A DNA stretch of 64,000 nucleotides, from assembly GCF_018205975.1 (NCBI RefSeq), contig NZ_CP073577.1:2542001-2606000 (forward strand). Direction: 5' to 3'. Shown piece after piece: positions 18,496 to 28,678 of this stretch (positions within the stretch are counted from its first letter, which is position 1; each line of letters opens with the position of its first letter). The stretch is from Erythrobacter sp. JK5 (GTDB lineage: Bacteria; Pseudomonadota; Alphaproteobacteria; Sphingomonadales; Sphingomonadaceae). Both the position numbers and the translations under genes were made by a program. The notes beneath the pieces were generated by a model. It made no database searches and had not been told where the DNA came from. It saw nothing but the letters and a program-made list of their open reading frames with translations.

Positions 18496-19292
18496 CTACT
18501 CGCCTCTGAAATGCGGCGCGCGCTTCTCGATCAGCGCGGCGACGCCTTCGGCATGGTCGGCTGTCATGTGCATCATCGCCTGGGTGTTGGCCGCCATTTC
18601 GAGCGCGGTGTCGTAGGAGGTCTGCTGCCCCTGGCGCAGCAGGTTCTTGGCATGGCGGAGCGCGTGCGGCGGTTGCGCGGCGATGCTGGTGGCGAGCGCC
18701 TGCGCTTCGGTGAGCAGGTCGTCATGCGGCACCACCCGGCTGACCAGCCCCCAGTCCTGCGCTGTCGCTGCGTCGATCACGTCGCCGGTGTAGAACAGTT
18801 CCGCCGCGCGGCTCTGCCCGATCACGCGCGGCAGGATCCACGTCCCGCCATCGCCGGGGATGATGCCGAGCTTGAGGAAGGTGACGCCGAACTTGGCCTT
18901 GTCGGAGGCGATGCGGATATCGGCGAGGCAGGCGACATCGCAGCCCAGCCCGATCGCCGGGCCGTTGACCGCCGCGATCACTGGCACGCGCAGGCCATAC
19001 AGCGCGCGCAGCATCTGGTGGATGTTGTCGCGATACCCATCCGAGATCGCCGGAGGAGTCCCGCCGAACGTGCCCGACTTGTCGCGCATCGCCTTGATAT
19101 CGCCCCCGGCGCTGAACGCCCGCCCCGCCCGGTCAGGATGACGCAGCGCGTTTCGAGATCGCGATTCATCGCATCGCAGGCGGCGCGGAATTCGTCCCCG
19201 TCGCCGGGAGCACCGAGCGGATTCATCGTCTCGGCACGGTCGATGGTAAGCGTGGTGACGGGGCCGTCACGGATGATCTGGAGGAGGGGCAT
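18496..19292 (-). CDS. Enoyl-CoA hydratase/isomerase family protein, frameshifted near 19125
   Basis: A crotonase of about 265 residues involved in acyl-CoA degradation. The first part begins MPLLQIIRDGPVTTLTID and the second carries NGPAIGLGCDVACLADIR and the oxyanion helix. The two frames join at a GGCGGGCG run: adding one G restores GRGGAFSAGGDIKAMRD, the expected active-site loop. The ATG at 19292 is preferred to the GTG one codon before. An operator-like palindrome lies about 75 bp upstream. The shift is probably a sequencing error. Confidence 0.8.
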
Positions 19293-19359
19293 CACGTTCC
19301 TCGATTGTGAGAGCTGTCGTGGTCTAGCACAGCCGCTGGCGATGGACAGCGCGCCAAAG

Positions 19360-19384
19360 TTGACACACTTGACACTGTGTCAAG
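19360..19384. promoter_or_regulatory. Palindromic operator upstream of enoyl-CoA hydratase
   Basis: CTTGACACTGTGTCAAG (19368-19384) is a perfect 17-bp palindrome. A further TTGACACA eight bases before it pairs with TGTGTCAA as an overlapping second dyad. It lies about 75 bp before the hydratase start. The symmetry fits a TetR/FadR-like acyl-CoA regulator; the regulator itself is not visible here. Confidence 0.45.
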
Positions 19385-19550
19385 CGCGATTTCGAGCAAT
19401 TTATTTCTGTATATCAATGCGTTGGTGCGAAAAAGCGAAGTTGACACTTCTCCAACTCGAAACGCGGATTCTGGAAGGAGAATGAGTTCGTCCATCATGG
19501 CGGTGCGACATTGGCAGCACGCGGCGAAGTAGGAAACCACCCACCTTCTT

Positions 19551-19645
19551 CGTCACCCCGGACTTGATCCGGGGTCCAGCTTTTTCTTGCCGTTTAAGAG
19601 ATGACGAAGGAAAGCGGGATCCCGGCTCGGTGGCCGGGATAACGG
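19551..19645. repeat. REP-like intergenic palindromic repeat
   Basis: Two GC-rich stem-loops: CCCCGGACTTGATCCGGGG (19556-19574) and ATCCCGG...CCGGGAT (19619-19640). The sequence beginning GTCACCCCGGACTTGATCC is a widespread alphaproteobacterial extragenic palindrome. It sits immediately downstream of the small lipoprotein gene. Confidence 0.65.
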
Positions 19646-19655
19646 AGACGTTGCC

Positions 19656-20137
19656 TCAGTCCAGCTTGCATTCGCCCCAACGGACAGCCAGCGTGGTGTC
19701 CTCTCCACCAGGGTATTCCCATCCTGCATGGTAAAAGCCGTAGCTCGCATCATCGCTTGATCGGTCGAATTCGTATAGCACGAAGAATGACTGCCCATCT
19801 GCTGACGTGAATTTACGCCCATCACCAACATAGACGTCGTGCAAAACCGAGTTTGCTGTGCCGTAATCAGTTGGATCCCCATCAGCCCCGTATATTCCAT
19901 TTCAGAAAGCGAGAGGGCACCCGATCCCGAATCTCCCGCCGTTACGACAATCCTGAACCGGATAGGATCCTCATTAGCGACAAAGGCTTGAGGTTGGGGC
20001 GCGTTTTCCAAGTGAACGGACGCAATTCCGGCCTTTTCAATGACTGTGCAAAGATAAGCTCCAGTCTGAGCGACTTCTGCACCGGAGGATTCAGAGCATG
20101 CAGCGATAGCCAAGCAGCCTGCGGCAATCTGTCTCAA
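19656..20137 (-). CDS. Small putative lipoprotein, frameshifted near 19880
   Basis: Begins at a TTG overlapping the dxs stop (TTGA). The N-terminus [13 protein letters not shown] is a short lipoprotein signal. The first frame runs to EMEYTGLMG; one extra G in the GGGG run then gives a continuation containing [18 protein letters not shown] and ending GECKLD at 19656. The C-terminal half contains [16 protein letters not shown] and [11 protein letters not shown]. No family recognised. Overlap with dxs suggests read-through expression. Real existence of the protein is likely because both halves read as good coding sequence. Confidence 0.55.
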
Positions 20138-22065
20138 GCCGTCGCTTCTTCCACGCCCTCGACGCTCGCGCTGTTGTGCTTCAGCGCTTTCAGCACCGTC
20201 TCGACGATGTGCGGCGCCGTCAGTCCCGCCTCTTCGTATTGCTTGTCGGGCGAATCCTGGTCCTGGAACATGTCGGGCAGGCGCATGGTGCGGACTTTCA
20301 AACCGTTGTCAGTCAGGCCTTCGTCCGAGGCGTAGGTGAGTACGTGCGCGCCGAGGCCGCCGATGGCGCCTTCCTCGATCGTGACGACCACTTCGTGTTC
20401 GCGCATCAGGCGGGCGATCAGGTCGGTGTCAAGCGGCTTGGCAAAGCGCATGTCTGCGACGGTGGTCGACAGCCCCTTGGCCTCGAGCGTGTCGGCCGCC
20501 TTCTTGGCTTCCTCGAGCCGCGCGCCCAAGGACAGGATCGCAACCTTGGAGCCTTCGCGCACGATCCGGCCCTTGCCGATTTCGAGCTTCTGCGGGACGT
20601 CGGGCAGCGGCACACCCACACCGTTGCCGCGCGGATAGCGGAACGCGATCGGGCCGTCGTCGTGCTCGGCGGCGGTGTAGGTCATGTGCACCAGCTCCGC
20701 CTCGTCGGCGGCGGCCATCACCACGAAGTTGGGCAGCGTCGCGAGATAGGTGATGTCGAAGCTGCCCGCATGGGTGCAGCCATCCGCACCGACCAGACCG
20801 GCGCGGTCGATCGCGAAACGCACCGGCAGGTTCTGGATCGCAACGTCGTGCACCACCTGATCGTAGGCGCGCTGGAGAAAGGTCGAATAGATCGCGGCGA
20901 AGGGGCGCATGCCCTGCGCGGCTAGGCCGGCGGCGAAGGTCACGCCGTGCTGTTCGGCGATGCCGACGTCAAAGCTGCGTTCCGGGTGACGCCTGGCGAA
21001 ACGATCCACGCCGGTGCCAGAGGGCATGGCGGCGGTGATCGCGCAGATGCGGCTGTCGCTGTCGGCGAGGTCCGCGAGCGTATCGCCGAACACGTTCTGA
21101 TAGGCTGGCGGGCCGGCGGAGCCCTTCTGCTTCTCGCCCGTCACCACGTTGAACTTGGGCACGCCATGATACTTGTCGGCGCTTTCCTCGGCGGGCGCAT
21201 AGCCCTTGCCCTTGGTGGTGACGACGTGAATCAGCACCGGGCCTTCGGATGTGTCGCGGACGTTTTCGAGCACCGGGATCAGGTGATCGAGATTGTGCCC
21301 GTCGATCGGGCCGACGTAATAGAAGCCGAGTTCCTCGAACAAGGTCCCGCCGGTCACCATTCCGCGGGTGTATTCCTCGGCCTTGCCGATCGCTTCGTGC
21401 ATCCGGCGGCTCATCTTCTTGACCGCGCGCGAGGCGAGGCTGCGCAGGCCGAGATACTCGCTCGAGGATACCATCCGCGCGAGATAGGCGGACAGACCGC
21501 CGACCGGCGGTGCGATCGACATGTCGTTGTCGTTGAGGATCACGACCAGGCGATTGCCCGCCTGCGCCGCGTTGTTCATCGCTTCATAGGCCATCCCGGC
21601 GCTCATCGCGCCGTCGCCGATCACCGCGATCCCGCGACCGGGTTTGTCGTTCAGCTTGTTGGCGATCGCGAAGCCGAGCGCGGCCGAAATCGACGTCGAG
21701 GAGTGCGCCGCGCCGAACGGATCGTATTCGCTCTCGGCACGCTTGGTGAAGCCGCTGAGGCCCCCGCCCTGCCGCAGGGTGCGAATCCGGTCGCGCCGCC
21801 CGGTGATGATCTTGTGTGGGTAGCACTGGTGGCCGACATCCCACACCAGTTTGTCGTCGGGCGTGTTGAACACGTAGTGGATCGCCACGGTCAGTTCGAC
21901 CACGCCGAGGCCCGATCCGAGATGCCCGCCGGACGTACTGACCGCGTCGATCATTTCCGCGCGCAGTTCGTCGGACAATTGCCGCAGCTGTTCGGGTTTG
22001 AGTTGGCGAAGCTCGGAGGGGGTAGGGACCTGATCGAGCAGGGGTGTTGCGGGTGGTAGACTCAT
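20134..22065 (-). CDS. dxs: 1-deoxy-D-xylulose-5-phosphate synthase
   Basis: A 643-residue thiamine-diphosphate enzyme that condenses pyruvate and glyceraldehyde-3-phosphate, the first step of the MEP isoprenoid pathway. Motifs include the TPP/Mg site [32 protein letters not shown] at the N-terminus, and the [18 protein letters not shown] segment of the pyrimidine domain. MSLPPATP at 22065 is preferred over an upstream ATG because it gives the normal length. Carotenoids and ubiquinone in this lineage depend on the product. Confidence 0.97.
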   Translation of the reverse strand: MSLPPATPLLDQVPTPSELRQLKPEQLRQLSDELRAEMIDAVSTSGGHLGSGLGVVELTVAIHYVFNTPDDKLVWDVGHQCYPHKIITGRRDRIRTLRQGGGLSGFTKRAESEYDPFGAAHSSTSISAALGFAIANKLNDKPGRGIAVIGDGAMSAGMAYEAMNNAAQAGNRLVVILNDNDMSIAPPVGGLSAYLARMVSSSEYLGLRSLASRAVKKMSRRMHEAIGKAEEYTRGMVTGGTLFEELGFYYVGPIDGHNLDHLIPVLENVRDTSEGPVLIHVVTTKGKGYAPAEESADKYHGVPKFNVVTGEKQKGSAGPPAYQNVFGDTLADLADSDSRICAITAAMPSGTGVDRFARRHPERSFDVGIAEQHGVTFAAGLAAQGMRPFAAIYSTFLQRAYDQVVHDVAIQNLPVRFAIDRAGLVGADGCTHAGSFDITYLATLPNFVVMAAADEAELVHMTYTAAEHDDGPIAFRYPRGNGVGVPLPDVPQKLEIGKGRIVREGSKVAILSLGARLEEAKKAADTLEAKGLSTTVADMRFAKPLDTDLIARLMREHEVVVTIEEGAIGGLGAHVLTYASDEGLTDNGLKVRTMRLPDMFQDQDSPDKQYEEAGLTAPHIVETVLKALKHNSASVEGVEEATA

Positions 22066-22192
22066 GACAACCGGCCTTACACTGTCCAATCCTGCCTGTC
22101 GATGAACGACTCATCGCCGCTGAGGCACGTTTCGTCGTGATAATGTGCCGTTGTCGCGAGCGACGAAATGTCCAGCCGGGTTGACAGCTGCG

Positions 22193-22675
22193 TCACGCGC
22201 AGGCGCGGCACAGCCCCCGGATCTCGAGCACCGGCCGCTCGGGCCTGAAGCCGCGTCCGGCCGCGAGCGCGCGGACCGTCTGGCTGACCTGCTCGTCGTC
22301 GATATGCGTGGCCTCGCCGCATTCGTCGCAGACGAGGAAGATGCAATCGTGCGCGCAGCCCGGATGGGTGTTGGCGAGATACGCGTTCGAGCTTTCGACC
22401 CGCAGCGCGAGATTGTTGGTCACGAACAGGTCGAGAATGCGGTAAACGGAGTTGGGTGCGACCCGCTTGCCGCGTGCCTGCGACAGGTTGTCGGCAATGT
22501 CGTAGGCCGAGACCGGGCGTTCGTGCCGCGCAAGCTCGGTGAATACCGCCTCGCGCATGCCGGTCCATTGCTCGCCCGAACCGGTCAGCGCCTGCCGCGC
22601 CGCTTCGACGAGACCCGGCCCGCTGTGCTCCTCATGTGCGTGATGCTGATGCGCGCTCTTGAGATCCTGATCCAT
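22193..22675 (-). CDS. Fur family transcriptional repressor, Zur-like
   Basis: A 160-residue Fur-family protein. A His-rich N-terminus (HQHHAHEEH) precedes the winged helix (RPVSAYDIADNL, VAPNSVYRILDLFV). The dimerisation domain has the structural-zinc pairs CDEC and CRACA and metal-site residues around HDCIFLVCDECG. The spacing CxxC...CxxC and the hydrophobic pattern look closer to Zur than Fur, so zinc sensing is inferred. It is transcribed toward dxs. Confidence 0.85.
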   Translation of the reverse strand: MDQDLKSAHQHHAHEEHSGPGLVEAARQALTGSGEQWTGMREAVFTELARHERPVSAYDIADNLSQARGKRVAPNSVYRILDLFVTNNLALRVESSNAYLANTHPGCAHDCIFLVCDECGEATHIDDEQVSQTVRALAAGRGFRPERPVLEIRGLCRACA

Positions 22676-22712
22676 CCCGCACGATATAGTCGCTCGGGCG
22701 GGGCGATGCCAG

Positions 22713-23405
22713 TCAGCCGTCGCGCAGGAAGGAAGTGCGGTAGTCCGAGGGGAACATTGCCTTCAGCGCGCGGACCTTGGGCGCATCCCAGCGCAGGATG
22801 TACCCGTGGCGCGGATTTTTCGCCATGAAGTCCTGGTGATAGGTCTCGGCCGGATAGAAGGTCTTGTGGCTTTCGATCCGGGTGACGATCGGCTTGTTCC
22901 ACACCCCCGAAGCGCCCATCTGCTTGAGATAGGCGGTCGCCACCGCGCGCTGTTCGGCGTTCATCGGCACCAGCGCGGTGCGATAGTGCGCGCCGACATC
23001 GGGGCCCTGGCGGTTCTTGAGCGTCGGGTCGGCAACCACCGAGAAGAAGATCCGCAGCAGCTCGTCATAACGGATCACGTAGGGATCGTAGGTGATCTTG
23101 ACCGCTTCGGCGTGGTTGGTCGTGCCGGTGACGATCGTGTCGTATTTCGCGGTGCCCGCCTTGCCGCCGTGAAAGCCCGACACGGCGGACTTCACGCCCT
23201 TGACGTGGCTGAACACGGCTTCGACGCCCCAGAAACAGCCGCCGGCGAAGATCGCGGTCTTGAGGCCGACGCCCTCCTTCGCGATGCGCTTGGGCGCGGG
23301 AGCGTTGACGGGTTCTTCGGCGAATGCGGGCGCGGCGCATCCGCCCACCGCGAGCGACGCGGCGGCAAGGGCAAGCGCACCGCGCTTGAAAAAGGTCCGG
23401 GACAT
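22713..23405 (-). CDS. msrA: Peptide-methionine (S)-S-oxide reductase MsrA, exported lipoprotein
   Basis: Reduces methionine-S-sulfoxide. The 230-residue product has a lipoprotein signal with lipobox AVGGC (Cys23) and the catalytic motif AGGCFWG with Cys57. GFHGGKAGTAKYD and NHAEAVKITYDP follow as expected. The start codon overlaps the stop of the upstream small gene (TAATG), indicating translational coupling. Both MsrA and MsrB of this window have export signals and matching ECF-type promoters, suggesting one envelope oxidative-stress regulon. Confidence 0.95.
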   Translation of the reverse strand: MSRTFFKRGALALAAASLAVGGCAAPAFAEEPVNAPAPKRIAKEGVGLKTAIFAGGCFWGVEAVFSHVKGVKSAVSGFHGGKAGTAKYDTIVTGTTNHAEAVKITYDPYVIRYDELLRIFFSVVADPTLKNRQGPDVGAHYRTALVPMNAEQRAVATAYLKQMGASGVWNKPIVTRIESHKTFYPAETYHQDFMAKNPRHGYILRWDAPKVRALKAMFPSDYRTSFLRDG

Positions 23406-23641
23406 TAGTCTTCCTCGATCAGGAATTCGCTGGCGATCTCGACGTCGGGCTGCGTCATTTCCGCTGCTTGCGCGGACGTGGCGAGGCTGGCGTCAACCGC
23501 CGTCCAGTCGTCGATCGAAGTTGCGCCGATCAGCACCGCACCGGCAAGAAAGCCGATGCCGAAATTGCGATACAGGTCGGAACTGAACAGGCGCATTTGC
23601 GAATCTCTTCGAGGGTCTTTTGGTGTGGTGGAGGCGGTCAT
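23405..23641 (-). CDS. Small membrane-anchored protein upstream of msrA
   Basis: A 78-residue product from ATG 23641, or 63 residues from ATG 23596. The segment NFGIGFLAGAVLIGA is a single transmembrane helix or signal anchor. The C-terminus is acidic (PDVEIASEFLIEED). No family recognised. ATG 23641 has GGAAAGG ten bases upstream. The gene lies between the putative ECF promoter and msrA and overlaps msrA by TAATG, so it belongs to the same oxidative-stress operon. Confidence 0.6.
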   Translation of the reverse strand: MTASTTPKDPRRDSQMRLFSSDLYRNFGIGFLAGAVLIGATSIDDWTAVDASLATSAQAAEMTQPDVEIASEFLIEED

Positions 23642-23687
23642 ACCGCGTAGCCCTTTCCGCTCGGTGAACATCTCGTGCAGAATGCCA

Positions 23688-23713
23688 TTCGCGACAAACC
23701 GCGACAAAGTTAC
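23688..23713 (-). promoter_or_regulatory. Putative ECF-sigma promoter of the msrA operon
   Basis: On the minus strand GTAACT (23713-23708), 16 bp, then CGAA (23691-23688), 46 bp before the start at 23641. This matches the GTAACC-N16-CGAA pattern of the Caulobacter SigF regulon and mirrors the msrB upstream region (3408-3434). Confidence 0.55.
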
Positions 23714-23779
23714 GCAGGCAATGCGAAAAAAGCTGCGCGGCGCTGGCCTCAAGCGCCCGACGCCTGAACGCGCGGCAGA

Positions 23780-25368
23780 CTAATGCCGGAAGTGGCGCAT
23801 TCCGGTGAAGACCATTGCGAGGCCCGCTTCGTCGGCGGCGGCGATCACTTCATCGTCGCGGATCGAACCGCCCGGCTGGATCACCGCAGTTGCGCCTGCC
23901 TCGGCGGCGGCAATCAATCCGTCGGCGAAGGGGAAGAACGCATCCGACGCGACCGCGCTGCCGACCGTCCTGGGCGCAGCCCACTCATAACTTTCGGCGG
24001 CTTCCTGAGCCTTGATCGCGGCGATGCGCGCCGAATCGCGGCGGTTCATCTGCCCCGCCCCGATCCCCGCTGTCGCGCCATCCTTGGCGTAGACGATCGC
24101 ATTCGACTTCACGTGCCGCGCGACGGTCCATGCGAACAGGCAGTCCTTGAGCTCCTGCTCGGTGGGCGCGCGCCTGGTCACGACCCTCAGGTCCTCTGCG
24201 GTGACCGCACCATTGTCGCGCGACTGGACCAGCAGCCCGCCCGCGATGGTCTTGATCGCCAGCCCGCCCCGGCGCGGGTTTGGCAATTCCCCGCATTCGA
24301 GCAAGCGCAGGTTCTTCTTCCTGGCAAAGATTTCGCGCGCCTCGGCGCTGACCTTGGGCGCGATCACGACTTCGGTGAAGATGCCGGCAATGGCTTCGGC
24401 GGTCGCTCCGTCGAGTTCGGTATTGACCGCGACGATCCCGCCAAAGGCCGAAACACTGTCGCATTGGAGCGCGTCGTTCCACGCCGCGAGCAGCGAACCG
24501 CCCTGCGCCACGCCGCAGGGGTTGGCGTGCTTGACGATCACGACTGCGGGATCGCCGCCGCCGAACTCCGCCACCAGTTCGAGCGCGGCATCGGCGTCGT
24601 TGAGGTTGTTGTAGCTGAGTTCCTTGCCCTGCAGTTGCTCGGCCTGCGCCACCCCGCGCGCATGCGGTCCGGTGGGGGTGTAGAATGCCGCCATCTGGTG
24701 CGGGTTCTCGCCATAGCGCAGCACCGTGGGGCCTTGCCGTTGACCGCCAGAAACTCGGGGAACATCTGCTGCTGATCGGCAAAGCCGAACCACTGGCTGA
24801 TCATCGCATCATACGAAGCCGTGGCAGCAAAGGCGCGCGCCGCCATTTGCTTGCGGAACTCCAGCGAGGTCGCGCCGCCATGCGCTTCGAGTTCGGACAT
24901 CAGCGTGTCGTAATCCGCCGGATCGGTCACGATCGTCACGAACCCGTGGTTCTTCGCGGCAGAGCGCACCATGCTCGGTCCGCCGATGTCGATATTCTCG
25001 ATGATCTCGGGCCGTTCGGCCCCGCGCATCACGGTCGCTTCGAACGGGTAGAGATTGACCACCACCAGATCGATGGCGCCAATCCCGTGCTCGGTCATCG
25101 AGGCGACGTGTTCGTCGTTGTCGCGCAGTGCCAGCAATCCGCCGTGCACCTTGGGGTGAAGCGTCTTGACCCGCCCGTCCATCATCTCGGGAAAGCCGGT
25201 GAGATCGGACACGTCGCGGACTTCGAGCCCCGCGTCGCGCAATGCCCTGGCGGTGCCGCCGGTGCTCACCAGCTCCACTCCGCGCGCAGCCAGTGCCGCG
25301 CCCAGCTCCGCCAAACCGGTCTTGTCGGACACCGAGAGCAGCGCCCGCCTGATCGTTACCTCTGCCAT
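23780..25368 (-). CDS. purH: Bifunctional AICAR transformylase/IMP cyclohydrolase, frameshifted near 24730
   Basis: Catalyses the last two steps of IMP synthesis. The N-terminal cyclohydrolase domain begins [16 protein letters not shown] and includes [13 protein letters not shown] and [13 protein letters not shown]. The C-terminal transformylase domain includes [24 protein letters not shown] and [10 protein letters not shown]. The two halves are in different frames. At GCCCCACGG the frame reads KAPRCC; adding one C restores [14 protein letters not shown]. PurH is needed for purine prototrophy, so a homopolymer sequencing error is much likelier than inactivation. It starts 7 bp after the heparinase-like gene. 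Confidence 0.95.
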
Positions 25369-25375
25369 CCGGCCC

Positions 25376-27247
25376 TTATCCCATTTTCTTGAGCAGCCAG
25401 GAGAATTGCCCCCCGCCGCGCGACGTCATTCCTTCGATCACCAATTGCTCGGTGGCATGCGGCCGGCCATCGCCATCGACCCACAGGCTGTCTTCGCAGG
25501 ACAGCCTGGTATCGGCCGCCCGCGCCGAATCGGCACCCAGCCGGAATTGCCACAGTCGCCCGTCGGGGGTGAGCAGGCTGGCGCCCCGACCGTCTTCGGA
25601 TAGGTGCGCCTCCACACCGCGCCCCAGGTGAAAGCGGATGGCGAATCCGATCTTGCCGCGCTTGCCTTTGCGCGAGGCGGGGACGAGGATGTCCTCCCCC
25701 GCCAGCTGCTGTCCATCGCCGTTGAGGGTCAGGATTCGTCGGTGATTCAATCCGAACCGCGCGGCATACCCATCGTGGCTGGCCTCGACCCGTTGCGCTT
25801 CCCCGCCCCCCTTGCGCAGCATCCGGACTTCGGTCTCGACCAGCTCGACCCCCTTGCCGAGCTTGCCGTGGAGCAGCACCGCGGTCGAATTGGCATTGTC
25901 GAGCACCAGCGTCGAATGCGCCGCGGTGGCGCGCAGGCCCTGTCCGATCCGCGCCGGCACCTGCCCGCCCGCCATGGCGGCCCCGCCGCAATTGACGATC
26001 AGGCGGGCCGGCCCATCCGACAGTTCGAACGCCAGCGTCGACGCGCAGCCGGTCCGCGCGTGGCGCGCACGTGGCGGGGGCGCAGCATCGAATTGCAGGA
26101 CTGTGTCGCCGCACTTGATCCGCTGGAACCCCCAATGCTGGACATCCTTGAGCGGGCGCGTGCGCACCCCGGTCGCCGCGATCAGCGCCGCGACGCGGTC
26201 GGCGCAAATGGCACCCTGCCCCTGCCAGTTTCCGAGTGCGCCGTCGCCGTGGCGCAGCGACAGCAGCGGCGGCACCAGCAACTCGCGCATCACGCCAAGC
26301 GCTGCGGGCGGCGCAATTTCGACGGCTTCGTAGCAGGCGAGGAGTTTGGTCAGCAGCGCGATCGCATCCATCTGCGCCGCCGGGCATCGCGACAGCACCC
26401 CGCCGTCCTCGGCGACCAGATCGCCCAGCGCCTTGATCAGCGCTGCCTCGCCAAACAGCCTCCGGGGCTTGCCTCCGGGCAGCAGCAATCCCGCTGCCGT
26501 CACCGCAGCCCAGCCCGCCACCTGGCAGAAACCGGCGCCGTCGCGGGCCGCTTTGCGATCGAGCCAGCTGGCCGTCTCGGCGATCGCCGCCAGCAGGCGC
26601 GGCTTGAGCTCGCCCTCCTGCCCGGCCAGCACGATCGGCGCGTGGACCAGCCATGCCATCAGTCGCAATCCGGCATGTTCGACGGTCCAGGCCGCGCCCT
26701 TCCCGGGCGATGGATTGGCGGCCAGCCACAGGCCGGTAATCCGCTCTGCCACCGCGCGGCAATCGTCACGCGGCGCGCTGGCGGCCAGATCGTCCAGCCA
26801 CGCAAAACTGTGCAGCGCGCGTTCGAGCCCCGGACAATGGCGCGCGGCGCTGTCGAAATCGATCTGCCCGATCGGGGTCTTGACTCCGTGGACCAGGAAA
26901 TGCCCGGCGCGCAGAGCCGTGCCAGCCGCCCTGTCGCCGCGGATCGGGCTCTCTACCGTCGCCATTACCCGTAACGCCGGCGGCCTGCGGAACGGCGCCG
27001 ACAACGTGTGGCCGGGCACGCCGAGCCGATAGGCGAGGCGAATCATCGTTTCGGCGGCGCTGGCGCGCGGTGCAATGACGTCGGTCAGCGCGAGCGCGCG
27101 CGACGGCTCGACGGTGTCTTCGGTTGCCGGATCGCGGACCGGTTGCGCGCCGCCATCGCCCAGCGCCAGTGCTGGCCGCTCGCTCGCATCGTCGGCGGCG
27201 GAATCGAGCAGCTGCTCCTCGGCGTCCTGGAACAGCGATTCCATCAT
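25376..27247 (-). CDS. Heparinase II/III family protein
   Basis: A 623-residue cytoplasmic-looking protein of the heparinase II/III superfamily. The N-terminal alpha/alpha toroid includes [21 protein letters not shown]. The C-terminal beta-sandwich has [19 protein letters not shown], the conserved Heparinase_II_III entry, followed by LIVNCGGA and [15 protein letters not shown]. Similar proteins are common between rpe and purH in sphingomonads and are probably not heparin lyases; polyuronide or cell-wall glycan cleavage is an inference. ATG 27247 overlaps the rpe stop (ATGA); the frame's upstream extension through rpe is spurious. Confidence 0.85.
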   Translation of the reverse strand: MMESLFQDAEEQLLDSAADDASERPALALGDGGAQPVRDPATEDTVEPSRALALTDVIAPRASAAETMIRLAYRLGVPGHTLSAPFRRPPALRVMATVESPIRGDRAAGTALRAGHFLVHGVKTPIGQIDFDSAARHCPGLERALHSFAWLDDLAASAPRDDCRAVAERITGLWLAANPSPGKGAAWTVEHAGLRLMAWLVHAPIVLAGQEGELKPRLLAAIAETASWLDRKAARDGAGFCQVAGWAAVTAAGLLLPGGKPRRLFGEAALIKALGDLVAEDGGVLSRCPAAQMDAIALLTKLLACYEAVEIAPPAALGVMRELLVPPLLSLRHGDGALGNWQGQGAICADRVAALIAATGVRTRPLKDVQHWGFQRIKCGDTVLQFDAAPPPRARHARTGCASTLAFELSDGPARLIVNCGGAAMAGGQVPARIGQGLRATAAHSTLVLDNANSTAVLLHGKLGKGVELVETEVRMLRKGGGEAQRVEASHDGYAARFGLNHRRILTLNGDGQQLAGEDILVPASRKGKRGKIGFAIRFHLGRGVEAHLSEDGRGASLLTPDGRLWQFRLGADSARAADTRLSCEDSLWVDGDGRPHATEQLVIEGMTSRGGGQFSWLLKKMG

Positions 27248-27906
27248 GCGGCCCCTTTGAGGGCGGCGATATTGGCCGCGTATTGCCCCGGCCCGCCCTT
27301 GAACGTGGCCGACCCCGCCACCAGCACGTCCGCCCCGGCCGCGACGCATTGCTGCGCGGTGTCCGGATTGACCCCGCCATCGACCTCGAGGTGGATCGGC
27401 CGCCCTTCGGCCTCGATCATGGTCCGGATGCGGCGGATCTTGTCGAGCTGCGAGGGGATGAAGCTCTGCCCGCCGAAGCCGGGATTGACGCTCATCACGA
27501 GCACCAGGTCGACCAGGTCCATCAGGTTGTCGAGCACCTCCACCGGGGTGCCGGGATTGAGCACCACGCCCGCTTTCTTGCCCAGCGACCGGATGGCCTG
27601 AAGGGTGCGATGAATGTGCGGCCCCGCCTCGGGATGGACGGTGATGATGTCGGCCCCTGCGTCCGCGAACGCTTCGAGATAGGGATCGACCGGCGCGATC
27701 ATCAGGTGCACGTCGAACGGCTTGGCGGTGTGCGGGCGCAGCGCCTTCACCACCGCCGGGCCGATCGTGATGTTGGGCACATAGTGGCCGTCCATCACGT
27801 CGACATGGATCCAGTCGGCCCCGGCCTCGTCGATCGCACGCACTTCTTCGCCCAGCCGCGCGAAGTCGGCCGACAGGATCGAAGGGGAGATCAATGGGGC
27901 AGGCAT
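27244..27906 (-). CDS. rpe: Ribulose-phosphate 3-epimerase
   Basis: Interconverts ribulose-5-phosphate and xylulose-5-phosphate in the pentose phosphate pathway. The 220-residue TIM barrel starts at [15 protein letters not shown] and contains the metal/catalytic motifs [27 protein letters not shown] and LEVDGGV. Length is typical. The start at 27906 fits the family; an upstream ATG adds an unrelated leader. It heads the rpe - heparinase - purH operon. Confidence 0.97.
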   Translation of the reverse strand: MPAPLISPSILSADFARLGEEVRAIDEAGADWIHVDVMDGHYVPNITIGPAVVKALRPHTAKPFDVHLMIAPVDPYLEAFADAGADIITVHPEAGPHIHRTLQAIRSLGKKAGVVLNPGTPVEVLDNLMDLVDLVLVMSVNPGFGGQSFIPSQLDKIRRIRTMIEAEGRPIHLEVDGGVNPDTAQQCVAAGADVLVAGSATFKGGPGQYAANIAALKGAA

Positions 27907-28150
27907 GAACGGCTCGTGCGCCTCTTGTCGCGTCGTTAACGCAATACGGTAGCCGCGAATCACCCCACAAGCGCACGGCTGCGCCTTTTCCACCGTGCTA
28001 GGCCGGGGAACGGTCCTTAACGGGCGTTCGCGACAAAATTCATGTGCAATTCAGCGCCTGATCGGCATTGGTCGGAGCATATTCGCGGCAACGGCGGCCT
28101 ATCGCTGTGACCATGCCGCACCGCGCAATCACTTGAACAGACGGACTGAC

Positions 28151-28669
28151 ATGAAAGCATTTGCAACAGGATTGGGTGCGCTCGCACTGCTGGCGACGGG
28201 ATCCGCCGTTCCGGTAGCCCCGGTCGCGGCGCAGGCGACCAGCACCAGCGATTATCGCAACACGATCAGCAACAACATGCGCAACTGCGCGCCGGGCAAG
28301 GGCCCGGCGGTGCGCCTCACCGTGAGCGGCGTAAAGAGCTCGACCGGGAAGGTGCGGGTGCAGGTCTATCGCGGCACCAAAAGCGACTGGCTGGAAAAGG
28401 GGCGCTGGCTGAACCGCATCGAAGTGCCTGCCCGGCGCGGCAGCATGACCTTCTGCATGCCGGTTCCCGCGAGTGGCCCCTACGCCATCGCCGTCCGCCA
28501 CGACGCCAATGGCAATGGCGATACCGACATCCGGCAGGATGGCGGCGCGATGTCGAACAACCCCTCGATCAACCTGTTCAATCTCGGCAAGCCGGGCGTC
28601 GACAAGACCCGCTTCGATGTCGGCTCGGGGGTGACCTCGATGTCGATCGTGATGAAATATTTCGGCTAA
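28151..28669 (+). CDS. DUF2141 family secreted protein
   Basis: A 172-residue protein with a signal peptide ending APVAAQA. The mature domain has VRLTVSGVKSSTGKVRVQVY and YAIAVRHDANGNGDTDI, the DUF2141 pattern of a beta-sandwich with a DxNxNGxxD calcium-loop-like motif. A second family member is encoded at 59030-59461. Function unknown; periplasmic location inferred. The 244-bp upstream gap shows no other gene. Confidence 0.88.
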   Translation: MKAFATGLGALALLATGSAVPVAPVAAQATSTSDYRNTISNNMRNCAPGKGPAVRLTVSGVKSSTGKVRVQVYRGTKSDWLEKGRWLNRIEVPARRGSMTFCMPVPASGPYAIAVRHDANGNGDTDIRQDGGAMSNNPSINLFNLGKPGVDKTRFDVGSGVTSMSIVMKYFG

Positions 28670-28678
28670 GGCCGGCGG

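Larger units (their letters stand above)
19293..19655. other. Intergenic region without a gene
   Basis: No convincing gene. It holds the palindromic operator at 19360-19384 and the REP-like repeat at 19551-19645. A short open frame on the minus strand has no ribosome site or recognisable composition. Confidence 0.6.

Noticed and set aside
19293..19540. 82-residue minus-strand ORF between the hydratase and the REP repeat.
   Set aside because: No ribosome site, no recognisable domain, and it covers the palindromic operator; treated as noise.
13102..24730. Programmed ribosomal frameshifting in the transporter, amidohydrolase or purH genes.
   Set aside because: No slippery heptamer or downstream pseudoknot is evident, and six unrelated genes share the same kind of single-base loss at G/C runs, which points to sequencing error.
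27248..27976. N-terminal extension of the heparinase-like protein through the rpe region.
   Set aside because: This part is the out-of-frame shadow of rpe; the ATGA overlap at 27247 gives a normal heparinase-like length.
28007..28028. GGAAC...CGTT resembling an EcfG general-stress promoter before the first DUF2141 gene.
   Set aside because: The spacer is 13 bp; EcfG promoters need 16-17 bp. It is also more than 120 bp from the start codon.
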